64,000 bases of DNA from Antricoccus suffuscus (GCF_003003235.1 NZ_PVUE01000001.1:372001-436000), one strand, 5' to 3'; shown: positions 52,979-61,721, numbered from the stretch's first letter. Notes: generated from the sequence alone by a model not told the origin. A program made the numbers and translations.

Positions 52979-55592
52979 CGTTTCGCGCATGGCACCACTA
53001 CCTACCAAGCACCTCGTCGTCGCGGGCGGCGGCATGGTCGCGCACCGTCTAGTCGAAACACTGCGCGCCCGCGACGAGTCCAACACGTGGCGGATCACCG
53101 TGGTCTCCGAAGAGCACGCGCTGCCCTACGACCGGGTGGCGTTGACCAGCTTTTTCTCGGGAAGCACGGCCCACGACCTCGCGCTCGGTGACGTTGCACT
53201 GTGGGACGACCCGCACGTCGATCTGATCCGCGGCGGGGCCGTCACGACGATCGACCGGGGCGCCCGGACCGTGGAGGTTTCCGATGGGCGTTCGCTCGCG
53301 TACGACGAACTTGTCCTCGCGACCGGCTCCTACGCTTTCGTTCCGCCGGTGGACGGGCACGACTTGCCCGGTGTCTTCGTCTACCGCACGCTCGACGATG
53401 TTGCTTCCATGCGTGAGTGGGTCGAGGCCAAAGCTCGCGCGATTGGCGGCGAACGTCCAGTGCGCGGCGCCGTCGTGGGCGGCGGGCTTCTAGGACTCGA
53501 GGCGGCGGGAGCGTTGCAGGCGCTTGGTGCGCAGAGCACGGTCGTCGAGTTCGCGCCGCGGCTGATGGCCCTGCAGGTCGACGATGGCGGCGGTCAGGCA
53601 CTCGATCGGCTCATTACCAGCCTGGGCATCGACGTACGCGCCGAGACCGCGACCGCACAGATTGCAGCCGGAGAGGACGGTTGCGCGGCGACCATGGAAT
53701 TCGCCGACGGTGCCCGCCTCGACGTCGATGTCGTGGTCTTCGCGACCGGCGTACGCCCGCGTGACGAGCTCGGCCGTGACGCGGGTCTCGCGTTAGGCGA
53801 GCGCGGCGGGATTGTGGTGGACGACTCCTGCCGCACCGAAGATGAAAATATCTGGGCCATAGGGGAAGTGGCGTGCATCGATGGCCAGTGCCTCGGCCTG
53901 GTCGCACCCGGAAACGCGATGGCCGACGTTGTCGCCGACCGGCTGCTCGGCGCAGAGGCAGTGTTCCCCGGCGCCGACATGTCCACCAAGCTCAAGCTGC
54001 TGGGCGTGGATGTGGCGAGCTTCGGTGATGCCTTCGCCGCTACGCCGGGCGCATTGGAGATCGTGTACGCCGATCCGATCGCCGGTGTATATAAGAAGGT
54101 TGTCCTCTCCGACGATGCGCGGACGCTACTCGGCGGCGTACTCGTCGGAGACGCGAGCGCCTACGCGGCGTTGCGACCGATGGTCGGACGAGAGCTCCCG
54201 GGCGATCCCGCGGCGTACCTGCTCCCTGAGGGATCGGCGCCGGCCCCGGGTGCTGACCTGCCAGACGACGCGACCGTGTGCTCGTGCAACAACGTGACTG
54301 CAGGGACGATCCGGTGGGTCATTACCGACGGCGAATGCACCGACCTCGCCGGTGTTAAGGCGTGCACCAAGGCGGGGACCAGTTGTGGATCCTGTCTTCC
54401 GTTGGTCAAGAAGATCGTGACGACCGAGCTTGAGAAGTCTGGTATCGAGGTCTCCAAGGCGCTGTGCGAGCATTTCGACCTTTCCCGAGCGCAGTTGTTC
54501 GACGCGATCTTGGTGTCGGATCTGCACACCTTCAGCGAGACCATCGCCCGGTTCGGCCGCCGCGATGGCGATCGCGGCTGCGATATCTGCAAGCCGGTGA
54601 TCGCCTCGATCCTGGCGTCGCTCGGCAACGGGCACATCCTGTCCGGCGAGCAGGCGACGTTGCAGGACACCAATGACCACGTGATGGCGAATATCCAGAA
54701 GGACGGCACTTACTCCGTCGTACCGCGGATTCCCGGTGGCGAGATCACGCCGGACGGTCTGCTTGTCATTGGTCAGGTCGCCAAGGATTTCGGTCTCTAC
54801 ACCAAAATTACTGGCGGGCAGCGCATCGACATGTTCGGCGCGCGCATCGAGCAATTGCCCATCATCTGGAAACGCCTCATCGACGCCGGTTTCGAGTCCG
54901 GTCACGCTTACGGGAAGTCGCTGCGCACGGTCAAGTCGTGCGTCGGGTCGACCTGGTGCCGGTACGGCGTACAGGACGCCGTCGGGATGGCGATCGAGCT
55001 CGAGCTGCGCTATCGCGGACTGCGCTCACCGCACAAGATCAAGCTCGGCGTGTCCGGCTGTGCGCGGGAGTGTGCCGAGGCCCGCGGCAAGGACGTCGGC
55101 GTGATCGCCACGGACAATGGCTGGAACGTGTACGTCGGAGGCAACGGCGGCTTCACGCCCAAGCATGCGCAGCTGCTCGCCGAAGATCTCGATTCACCGA
55201 CTCTCATCCGGACGATCGACCGCTTTCTCATGTACTACATCCGCACCGCCGACCGACTTCAACGGACCGCGGCGTGGCTCGATGATGTGGAAGGCGGCCT
55301 TGATGAGGTCCGGGCGGTCGTGCTGGAGGACTCGTTGGGCATCTGCGCCGATCTCGACCGCGCGATGGACGCGCACGTCGAGGACTATGAAGACGAATGG
55401 AAGGCGGCGCTGGACGACCCAGAAACCCTGCGGCGCTTCGGTTCTTTCATTAACGCGCCCGACGTGGCAGATCCGACGCTCGCCTACGTCGTCGAGCGTG
55501 GGCAGCCACGCCCCGCGACGTCGGTTGAACGTACGGCGACCGGAGATCGCGGCGTACTCATCGCTGGAACAACCCTGGAGGTACGCAGATGA
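52971..55592 (+). CDS. nirB: Nitrite reductase (NAD(P)H) large subunit
   Basis: The 873-residue protein has an FAD/NAD reductase half (VVAGGGMVAHRLVETL, VVGGGLLGLEAAGAL), a BFD-like [2Fe-2S] segment (VCSCNNVTAGTI and GTSCGSCLPLVKKI), and the sirohaem/4Fe-4S half with SCVGSTWCRYGVQDA and GVSGCARECAEARGKDVG supplying the cluster cysteines. It reduces nitrite to ammonium with six electrons. The start is either this GTG or an ATG 18 nt later; neither has a good ribosome-binding site, and translational coupling to the preceding gene is likely. Sirohaem enzymes lie downstream in the operon. Confidence 0.96.
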   Translation: MDNVSRMAPLPTKHLVVAGGGMVAHRLVETLRARDESNTWRITVVSEEHALPYDRVALTSFFSGSTAHDLALGDVALWDDPHVDLIRGGAVTTIDRGARTVEVSDGRSLAYDELVLATGSYAFVPPVDGHDLPGVFVYRTLDDVASMREWVEAKARAIGGERPVRGAVVGGGLLGLEAAGALQALGAQSTVVEFAPRLMALQVDDGGGQALDRLITSLGIDVRAETATAQIAAGEDGCAATMEFADGARLDVDVVVFATGVRPRDELGRDAGLALGERGGIVVDDSCRTEDENIWAIGEVACIDGQCLGLVAPGNAMADVVADRLLGAEAVFPGADMSTKLKLLGVDVASFGDAFAATPGALEIVYADPIAGVYKKVVLSDDARTLLGGVLVGDASAYAALRPMVGRELPGDPAAYLLPEGSAPAPGADLPDDATVCSCNNVTAGTIRWVITDGECTDLAGVKACTKAGTSCGSCLPLVKKIVTTELEKSGIEVSKALCEHFDLSRAQLFDAILVSDLHTFSETIARFGRRDGDRGCDICKPVIASILASLGNGHILSGEQATLQDTNDHVMANIQKDGTYSVVPRIPGGEITPDGLLVIGQVAKDFGLYTKITGGQRIDMFGARIEQLPIIWKRLIDAGFESGHAYGKSLRTVKSCVGSTWCRYGVQDAVGMAIELELRYRGLRSPHKIKLGVSGCARECAEARGKDVGVIATDNGWNVYVGGNGGFTPKHAQLLAEDLDSPTLIRTIDRFLMYYIRTADRLQRTAAWLDDVEGGLDEVRAVVLEDSLGICADLDRAMDAHVEDYEDEWKAALDDPETLRRFGSFINAPDVADPTLAYVVERGQPRPATSVERTATGDRGVLIAGTTLEVRR

Positions 55593-55999
55593 ACACGATG
55601 GTCCGGACGAAGCTAAGCCAATGGCGGCGGGTGTGCGACATCGAGGAACTGGCGGTCGAGCGCGGTCGTGCGGCACTGATTGGCCGCGAACAAGTCGCGC
55701 TGTTTCGGACCGCGTACGGCGATGTCTACGCGGTGCAACAGCTCGACCCGTTTAGCGGGGCCAACGTGATCTCCCGAGGCATCGTCGGCAGCCGAGGGCA
55801 CGTCCCGACCATCGCATCGCCTATGTACAAGCAGGTTTTCGACCTTCGGACGGGCGACTGTCTGGATTCCGCCGGCTATGCGGCGGTGGACGGCGGGGAC
55901 GGCTCGCTGAAGATCTGGGATGTCTTGATCATCGACGGCGATGTGCTGGTGACCCAGATGCCCGTCGAACCGGTGCCGCAGTTGCGCAGCTCGGCATGA
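55589..55999 (+). CDS. nirD: Nitrite reductase (NAD(P)H) small subunit
   Basis: The 136-residue protein has the Rieske-like NirD fold without cluster ligands: WRRVCDIEELAVERGRAALIGREQVALFRT, YGDVYAVQQLDPFSGANVISRGIVGS and YKQVFDLRTGDCLD in the conserved order, ending in a beta strand. It assists NirB in nitrite reduction. It overlaps nirB by 4 nt (ATGA) and the sirohaem gene by 4 nt, confirming co-expression. Confidence 0.93.
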   Translation: MNTMVRTKLSQWRRVCDIEELAVERGRAALIGREQVALFRTAYGDVYAVQQLDPFSGANVISRGIVGSRGHVPTIASPMYKQVFDLRTGDCLDSAGYAAVDGGDGSLKIWDVLIIDGDVLVTQMPVEPVPQLRSSA

Positions 56000-57222
56000 C
56001 CACGCTCGTCGGCCTGGAGCTTGCTGGCCGGGCCGTCCTTGTGGCCGGAGGCGGGCCGGTGGCCGCGCGCCGGATCGCCCAGTTCGTCGCGGACGGGGCC
56101 GACGTACTCGTGGTCGCGCCGGAGATATGCGAGGACCTGACTGCGCTGGTCACAGACGGCGCAGTGGCGTGGCGCCCCGATACGGTGCGCGACAGTGACC
56201 TTGACGGAGTCTGGCTGGTGCACACGGCTACAGGCGATCGTTGGGTCGATCGGCAGATCGCCGAGTGGGCCGAGAACCGACGCGTGTGGTGCGTGAACGC
56301 CGGCTCGGCTGCGCACGGCACCGCGCGCACTCCCGCCACTACGCGCAGCGGAGACGTGCTTGTCGGTGTGGTGACCGATGCGCGCGCCGACGGTGATGGC
56401 GGTGATCCGCGCCGGGTCGCAGCGATCCGGGATGACCTCGCCGATCATCTACGCTCTGGCGAAGTAGACCAACGGCGGCGTCGTACTGGCCCTGGGCGCG
56501 TCGTACTGGTGGGCGGTGGGCCGGGCGCGTCCGATCTGTTGACGGTTAAGGCCCGGCGATTGTTGGATCAGGCTGACGTCGTTGTTACAGATCGACTCGG
56601 CCCGATCTCAGCGCTTGACCGGCTGCCGGCGGATGTCGAGGTGATCAACGTCGGCAAGGCGCCGGGCGACCATCCGGTGCCACAGCACGAGATCAACCGC
56701 ATCCTGGTCGAAAGGGCACAACGAGGACAGTTCGTCGTACGGCTCAAAGGCGGCGACCCGTTCGTGTTTGGTCGCGGTGCAGAGGAAGTCTTCGCGTGCC
56801 GTGAAGCGGGAATCGCCGTCGAGATGGTCCCCGGGGTCAGTAGCGCGCTCAGTGTTCCTGCTCTTGCCGGGATCCCGTTGACCCACCGCGGGCTGGTGGC
56901 CTCATTCCAAGTTGCCAATGGGCACGATCCACTCGGGCCCGGGGCGCTTCGCAATATCCGCGACCGGACCGCGACGCTGGTGGTGTTGATGGGCGTATCG
57001 ATGCTTGCGCACATTGTCGAGCAGGCCATTGCCGCCGGTGCAGATCCCGAGCTTCCCGTGGCCATCGTCGAGAACGGTGCCAGCGACCGCGAACGTGTGA
57101 CACGAGCGTCGCTTAGTCGGATCATCTGTCGCGCAAGGGAAGTCCGTGTGGTCGCGCCGGCAGTCATCGTCATTGGTGACGTCGCTGAGCTTGATCTGCG
57201 CGACTTCTCTGGAGCGGCGTGA
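55996..57222 (+). CDS. Fused precorrin-2 dehydrogenase and uroporphyrinogen-III C-methyltransferase (CysG-like)
   Basis: The 408-residue protein has two parts. Residues 1-155 form a Rossmann domain (VLVAGGGPVAARRIAQFVADGADVLVVAPE) typical of precorrin-2 dehydrogenase/CysG N-terminus. Residues 165-408 form an SAM-dependent uroporphyrinogen methyltransferase (VVLVGGGPGASDLLTVKA, VRLKGGDPFVFGRGAEE, VPGVSSALSVPALAGIPLTHRG). It makes precorrin-2 and oxidises it to sirohydrochlorin. At 408 residues it is shorter than CysG (about 457), and iron insertion is probably done by the CbiX-type protein two genes downstream. Confidence 0.92.
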   Translation: MTTLVGLELAGRAVLVAGGGPVAARRIAQFVADGADVLVVAPEICEDLTALVTDGAVAWRPDTVRDSDLDGVWLVHTATGDRWVDRQIAEWAENRRVWCVNAGSAAHGTARTPATTRSGDVLVGVVTDARADGDGGDPRRVAAIRDDLADHLRSGEVDQRRRRTGPGRVVLVGGGPGASDLLTVKARRLLDQADVVVTDRLGPISALDRLPADVEVINVGKAPGDHPVPQHEINRILVERAQRGQFVVRLKGGDPFVFGRGAEEVFACREAGIAVEMVPGVSSALSVPALAGIPLTHRGLVASFQVANGHDPLGPGALRNIRDRTATLVVLMGVSMLAHIVEQAIAAGADPELPVAIVENGASDRERVTRASLSRIICRAREVRVVAPAVIVIGDVAELDLRDFSGAA

Positions 57223-58361
57223 GCGGGGCGCCCCGGTCCTCACTCGGCCAAGTAATGGCCGGATGCACCGTGCTGATCACGGCGGATCGGCGTTCGGCGG
57301 AGTTGGCGGCCGCACTGGCGCGCCGGGGAGCCGACATCCTGCACGCTCCGGCGCTGAGCATGATCCCCAACCACGACGACGAAGCACTTCTCGCTCGGAC
57401 TCGCGAGATCATTGACGAACCGCCGGATGTCCTGGTCGTCACGACGGGTATCGGGTTTCGTGGCTGGATTGAGGCCGCGGACGCGCACGGCATTGTCGAC
57501 GCGCTGCTCGCGGTGTTGGGTCGCGCCCGGATCGTCGCTCGGGGTCCGAAGGCGCTGGGAGCGATCCAGGCCGCGGGCCTGACGGTCGACTGGGTCGCGG
57601 AGTCGGAGACGTCGGCTGAGATCGCGGAACTCCTCTTGGCCGATGGGGTCGATGATCTGCGGATCGCGGTGCAGCACCACGGCGCCGGTGCGGATGGCCT
57701 CGACGATGTTTTCGCGGCATCCGGCGCGAAGGTCGTCAGCCTCGTCGTCTATCGCTGGGGTCCGCCGCCGGACGAGGACGCGTTACGGGAGTCCGTGCAT
57801 GCCGCCGCGTGCGGCGAGGTCGACGCCGTCGTATTCACCTCCGCGCCCGGCGCCGAAGCGTGGCTGCGTGTGGTCGAATCGAGGCGCGTCGCGGACGCCG
57901 TCATCGCTCGGTGCGTCAGCGGCGACCTCGTGGCGGCAGCCGTCGGCCCGGTCACCGCGAGGCCGTTAATACGCCGAGGAATCACACCGCTGATACCCGA
58001 ACGTGGCCGGCTCGGTGCGCTTGTGCGAGCGCTCGTGCGCCACTACGAGGGGACCGAAACCCAGGCTCTCGATACAGTCGCCGGCCGGTTGCAGGTCCGT
58101 TCGCGGGTCGCCGTACTCGACGGGGAAGTCCTGGCACTGTCGCCCAGCGGGCTGGAGGTGCTGCGGCTTCTCGCGACCGCGCGCGGCGACGTCGTACCTC
58201 GTGATCAGGTCCTCGAAGTGCTACCCGGAGACTCGCGGCACCCGCACGCCGCCGAGGTCGCCATCGCGCGATTGCGCGAGGCGAGCGGTGCACGGCAATT
58301 GGTGAAAACCGTCGTCAAGCGCGGCTACCGTTTGGAATTAGGAGCGCGTGAGAATGCCTAG
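57219..58361 (+). CDS. hemD: Uroporphyrinogen-III synthase fused to a C-terminal winged-helix domain
   Basis: The 380-residue protein has a HemD domain (residues about 15-265: VLITADRRSAELAAALARRGAD, LSMIPNHDDEALLARTREII, VVTTGIGFRGWIEAAD, VVFTSAPGAEAWLRV) followed by an OmpR/PhoB-like winged helix (about 285-378: LSPSGLEVLRLLATARGDVVPRDQVL and VAIARLREASGARQLVKTVVKRGYRLEL). This fusion is known in mycobacteria. It makes uroporphyrinogen III and may also sense or regulate the pathway. A decayed copy of its 3' end is found at 61331. Confidence 0.9.
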   Translation: MSGAPRSSLGQVMAGCTVLITADRRSAELAAALARRGADILHAPALSMIPNHDDEALLARTREIIDEPPDVLVVTTGIGFRGWIEAADAHGIVDALLAVLGRARIVARGPKALGAIQAAGLTVDWVAESETSAEIAELLLADGVDDLRIAVQHHGAGADGLDDVFAASGAKVVSLVVYRWGPPPDEDALRESVHAAACGEVDAVVFTSAPGAEAWLRVVESRRVADAVIARCVSGDLVAAAVGPVTARPLIRRGITPLIPERGRLGALVRALVRHYEGTETQALDTVAGRLQVRSRVAVLDGEVLALSPSGLEVLRLLATARGDVVPRDQVLEVLPGDSRHPHAAEVAIARLREASGARQLVKTVVKRGYRLELGARENA

Positions 58362-59094
58362 CCTCATTGGATGTTCACACGGCACCGACAGCGTCGACGG
58401 GCGCGCTACCGTGCGCGCGCTACTTAACGACGTCGCGACCCTTCGCCCAGATCTCGATGTGCACGAGGCGTTTGTCGACGTACAGGAGCCGCGTCTCGAT
58501 GCGGTGGTCGATGGCCTCGCCGGTCCACACGCGCGCAAACCGCACGAGGTTGTCGTCGTACCGCTGCTCCTGTCGGGCGGGTATCACGTCAATGTTGACG
58601 TGATGGAAGCCGTCGCCGCGGTGGGAGGCAATGCCGTGGCCGCAGGCGCTCTGGGGCCGGACCCTCGTCTAACGGCGGTCCTTGTCGATCGCCTCAACGC
58701 GGTCGGCGTACGGCCAGGAGATGCGGTCGTGCTCGCGGCCGCCGGTTCGTCGGACCCTCGCGCACAAGCCGACATTGAGCTCGTCGCTCAGGACCTGCGC
58801 GCGCATCACCAGGGACCGGTGACAATCGGCTTTGGGTCTATCGCTAAGCCCGCGCTTCCTGACGCGGTATCTGCTGCGCGCCAGGCGTTGTCAGGAAATG
58901 CCCGGGTCGTGGTTGCGGCGTACCTGCTGGCGCCCGGCTTCTTCTACGACAAGATCCGCGCCGCGGGCGCAGACCTGGTAACCGCCCCGCTCGCTCCAGA
59001 CGCCCGGTTGACGGCGATCGTCCTGGATCGCTTTTCAGCTGCCGTTCGGGCGCGTGGTCACCGGCACCCTTCTAATCCAGTCATCGTGGGATAA
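58354..59094 (+). CDS. Sirohydrochlorin chelatase-like protein (CbiX family, double-domain)
   Basis: The ATG at 58354 has GGAG nine nt upstream; the GTG at 58348 lies too close to the GGAG. The 246-residue protein has two chelatase halves: PSLIGCSHGTDSVDGRAT with the active-site His, VVVPLLLSGGYHVNVDV in the first, and PRLTAVLVDRLNAVGV, VVAAYLLAPGFFYDKI in the second. It probably inserts iron into sirohydrochlorin for NirB, completing the pathway encoded by the two preceding genes. The first coding bases overlap hemD by 8 nt. A broken copy is at 61331-61608. Confidence 0.88.
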   Translation: MPSLIGCSHGTDSVDGRATVRALLNDVATLRPDLDVHEAFVDVQEPRLDAVVDGLAGPHARKPHEVVVVPLLLSGGYHVNVDVMEAVAAVGGNAVAAGALGPDPRLTAVLVDRLNAVGVRPGDAVVLAAAGSSDPRAQADIELVAQDLRAHHQGPVTIGFGSIAKPALPDAVSAARQALSGNARVVVAAYLLAPGFFYDKIRAAGADLVTAPLAPDARLTAIVLDRFSAAVRARGHRHPSNPVIVG

Positions 59095-59107
59095 ATTCGT
59101 TTCCCGA

Positions 59108-60313
59108 TTAGATAAGTATCTGCCCATCGCGAACGACGACGCGACCGGCGGCCATCACCAGCGACCGTTCGGGAGCCCGCATGAGCGCGTCCTGTGGATT
59201 CTCGGCGTCGACCAGAACGATGTCGGCTCTGGCCCCTTCGGCCAAACCATGTTGCGTGCGGCCAACGAAACTACGGCCCTCGGACGTCCCGATCTCGATC
59301 GCCTCCCGCAGCTCCTCGTCGTAGCGGAACCCCGATACCTGGGCCAGCAGCCGCGCGAGATCGAGCATGTCGCCCGTGCCGTACGGCGTCCAGAGATCGC
59401 GAATTCCATCTGTTCCCAGTCCCACGGGGACACCGGCATCTCGCAGGGCTCGGAGGGGGAGCGGGGCGGGACGGACCGGGGCCACCGTCGTCATCGAGAC
59501 CCCAGCCTCGGCGAACTGCGCGATGATCTCCGCGCGTCTTGAGGCAGCGACCTCTCCAATCGCGAACCCGTGCGCGACGTTAACCCGGCCGGCGAGCCCT
59601 GTGCGGCGTGCCCGGTCGGCGATGAGCTCCATTTGAAACGCGCCGAGCTCGCCCGCGTCGTGCAGGTGAATGTCGATACCGACTCCGCGATTTTCGGCGA
59701 TGCCGAACAGCGCATCGAGCTGACCGACCGGGTCGCGGTCAATCCCGGCCGGGTCAAGGCCGCCGATGTAGTCCGCGCCCTCGCGTGCGGCCAGGTCCAG
59801 CAACTCGACCACGCCTGGACGGCGTAGCACGCCATCCTGCGGGAACGCGACAATCTGAGCGTCAATGGCGCCGCCGAGCTGGGCGAGCCCCTCGCGGACC
59901 ACCTCGATGCCGCGGACGCCGATACCGAGGTCGACGTCGACGTGAGTGCGGATAGCCGTTGTGCCTGTTCGGAGCGATTCGCGCAGCACAGCGAGCGTCA
60001 CTTCGACGCCGGGGATGCCGAGGCGTTCGCGGTGCTCACGCTCGTGGGCGATACGTCCCTCGGTGGTGGCTTGACCTCCGTAACTGACCCACGGCTGTCC
60101 CCACCAACTCTTGTCCACATGGGCGTGGGCGTTGATGAACCCGGGCAAAGCCAGCAAGCCCGCCCCGTCGATGTCGATCGCGGACAATCCGTCATACGGG
60201 CGGATTCCGATTATGTGCCCGTCGCGGATGAGTATGTCGGCCGGTGCGCCGCCCCAGGGACGGACATTGCTTAGGACCCTCGTCGCCGCGGACCTGGCCG
60301 CACTGTCGGGCAT
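59108..60313 (-). CDS. Amidohydrolase, cytosine deaminase-like
   Basis: The 401-residue protein has the amidohydrolase barrel with GLLALPGFINAHAHVDKSWW (HxH metal site plus Lys-like position), IRTHVDVD, DIHLHDAGELGAF (metal His), VAHGFAIG, VGLGTDGIRDLWTPYGTGDML (metal Asp) and GARADIVLVDAENPQDAL. It probably deaminates cytosine-like or related heterocycles. Its ATG overlaps the stop of a tiny ORF (TAATG), so translation is coupled to it. It ends just beyond the nitrate operon, convergent with it. Confidence 0.85.
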   Translation of the reverse strand: MPDSAARSAATRVLSNVRPWGGAPADILIRDGHIIGIRPYDGLSAIDIDGAGLLALPGFINAHAHVDKSWWGQPWVSYGGQATTEGRIAHEREHRERLGIPGVEVTLAVLRESLRTGTTAIRTHVDVDLGIGVRGIEVVREGLAQLGGAIDAQIVAFPQDGVLRRPGVVELLDLAAREGADYIGGLDPAGIDRDPVGQLDALFGIAENRGVGIDIHLHDAGELGAFQMELIADRARRTGLAGRVNVAHGFAIGEVAASRRAEIIAQFAEAGVSMTTVAPVRPAPLPLRALRDAGVPVGLGTDGIRDLWTPYGTGDMLDLARLLAQVSGFRYDEELREAIEIGTSEGRSFVGRTQHGLAEGARADIVLVDAENPQDALMRAPERSLVMAAGRVVVRDGQILI

Positions 60314-60375
60314 TAGGCCGCGCCTTCGTCCACGTTCTTGCGTGGGATGTCCACGGTTCGCTGCGTGTAATCCAT
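60313..60375 (-). CDS. 20-residue leader-like ORF coupled to the amidohydrolase
   Basis: On the minus strand an ATG at 60375, preceded by GAGGAG with a 4-nt spacer, opens a 20-codon frame (MDYTQRTVDIPRKNVDEGAA) ending in TAA that overlaps the amidohydrolase ATG (TAATG). The strong Shine-Dalgarno and the precise junction make it likely to be translated. It has no recognised homology. It could be a regulatory leader peptide or the truncated end of a former gene. Confidence 0.55.
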   Translation of the reverse strand: MDYTQRTVDIPRKNVDEGAA

Positions 60376-60465
60376 ATCGCTCCTCTGCTCTCCCGATGAA
60401 GGTCGATGACGTCGGCCGTGCGGCCGTTCCCGGACAGGTGGGTGTTCGGTGTCGTTCAGACGTCT

Positions 60466-60489
60466 GGCGACGATTTAGGGTACGTCGCC
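60466..60489. promoter_or_regulatory. Inverted repeat upstream of the amidohydrolase unit
   Basis: GGCGACG (60466-60472) and CGTCGCC (60483-60489) are perfect inverted copies around a 10-nt AT-richer spacer, about 90 nt upstream of the leader ORF start. It could be the operator of the amidohydrolase promoter or a leader stem-loop. Confidence 0.45.
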
Positions 60490-60535
60490 GCTCAAAGAGT
60501 CGACACCGTTGGCCGACCTAGACGGCCGCGATGCT

Positions 60536-61045
60536 TTAGGGTGTCGGAGCCTGAGTTGGACACTGATCGATCTGCTCGCGCAGGATGTCACCATGGCCCG
60601 CGTGCCGGGCGAACTCTTGAATCATGGCGACCAAAGTCCAGCGCATGCTGACTGTTCCTTCTCGGGGATTGTCCTTGATGTCGTCGAGGGCGAAGCCGGA
60701 GGCGATCTCCCGCGAGCGCTGGCTTGCGCGCTCATACTCGGCGATCACGTCGGCCAGCGTCTCGTCGTCTGCGACGCTGAAGGTGCCTTCGTCTCGCTTT
60801 GAGTAGCCGTCGCATTCGGACTCGTCGAGTCCCGCCCAGAATCGTTGGAACCAGATCCTTTCCGCTGCTGCAGCGTGTTTGACCAAGGATATTGGAGTCG
60901 TCAGTGATGTCACTAGTCGTCTGCGGGCGTCGATTTCGGACAGGCCGCGCACGGTATTGATGAGCGCTGCACGGTTACGATCGAGCATGTCGTCAAGTAT
61001 CGCTCGCTCATTGCCGGTAGCGATCGCTTTGGTATTCATGGGCAT
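60536..61045 (-). CDS. DinB-family protein (DUF664-like, mini-circle type)
   Basis: The ATG at 61045 with GGAA upstream is preferred among several in-frame starts, giving 169 residues. The four-helix DinB fold pattern is visible: AALINTVRGLSEIDARRRLVTSLTTPISLVKHAAAAERIWFQRF, with the metal His (in VKHAAAAE), and FARHAGHGDILREQID near the C-terminus with the paired His residues. These metal-binding proteins are often thiol-dependent enzymes in actinobacteria. A function cannot be assigned. Confidence 0.82.
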   Translation of the reverse strand: MPMNTKAIATGNERAILDDMLDRNRAALINTVRGLSEIDARRRLVTSLTTPISLVKHAAAAERIWFQRFWAGLDESECDGYSKRDEGTFSVADDETLADVIAEYERASQRSREIASGFALDDIKDNPREGTVSMRWTLVAMIQEFARHAGHGDILREQIDQCPTQAPTP

Positions 61046-61330
61046 TCGTTCCATTCTTTTGCGGGTCAAACTTGAGTCGTCCGCCGGTTGGCGGATGACT
61101 TGGGTGCGTGGTGGGGTTTAAGCGAGGGCACATCCAGTGGCCGAAGATGTAGCCAAGAGTCGGAGTGTGCAAGTTGTCCGAACATGCTGTGCCGCAAGAA
61201 ATGATCGATGGCGGCGACGCAGGAGCAACGATGGCGGTTTTGCCCTGTCCAAAAAACAAGGTGTCAGAGACGCCAGCCCGCACTATATCGCAATGAACGT
61301 CCGCGCATTCGTCACTGACTTGCGGTGGCT

Positions 61331-61608
61331 AGCTGAGACCGTTGTCAAGCGGGACTACCGTCTGGAATTAGGAGCGCGCGAGAATGCCTAGCCTCATTGG
61401 ATGTTCACACGGCACCGACAACCTCGACGGGCGCGCTACCGTGCGCGCGCGGTCCCGGACAATGCCGTAGCCGCAGGAGCTCTCGGGCCGGACCCGCGGC
61501 TAACGGTGGCCTTGTCGATCGCCTCAACGCGGTCGGCGTACGGCCAGGCGACGCGGTCGTGCTCGTGGCCGCCGGTTCGTCGGACCCTCGCGCACTCGCC
61601 GACATGGA
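61331..61608 (+). pseudogene. Decayed partial duplicate of the hemD-cbiX junction
   Basis: This stretch aligns with 58301-58778 (end of hemD and first part of the CbiX-like gene). It has a 199-bp net internal deletion (source 58421-58629 replaced by 10 nt) and a further single-base deletion near 61510. The hemD tail still reads VVKRDYRLELGARENA, and the CbiX start PSLIGCSHGTD is retained. The frame is broken by the deletions, so no functional protein is expected. The surrounding 61046-61330 and 61609-61721 show no other gene. Confidence 0.92.
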
Positions 61609-61721
61609 GACTGCGCAGCAGGCTGTGGTCTCGGAGTACGAGTTCGTTGGCCGGGACACTCAATGCTCGTTCCGTTGTAGTTGGGTTGCGGGCAGGTCCG
61701 AAGCCTCGTGACGCGGGAGAA

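Noticed and set aside
61080-61095. Inverted repeat TCCGCC-GGTT-GGCGGA upstream of the DinB gene
   Set aside because: Six-bp GC-rich arms are expected by chance in this composition, and no terminator or operator feature supports it.
61137-61391. Plus-strand ORF of 84 codons ending VVKRDYRLELGARENA
   Set aside because: Its last part is the copied hemD tail; the first part has no homology, so it is an accidental frame into the duplicate, not a new gene.
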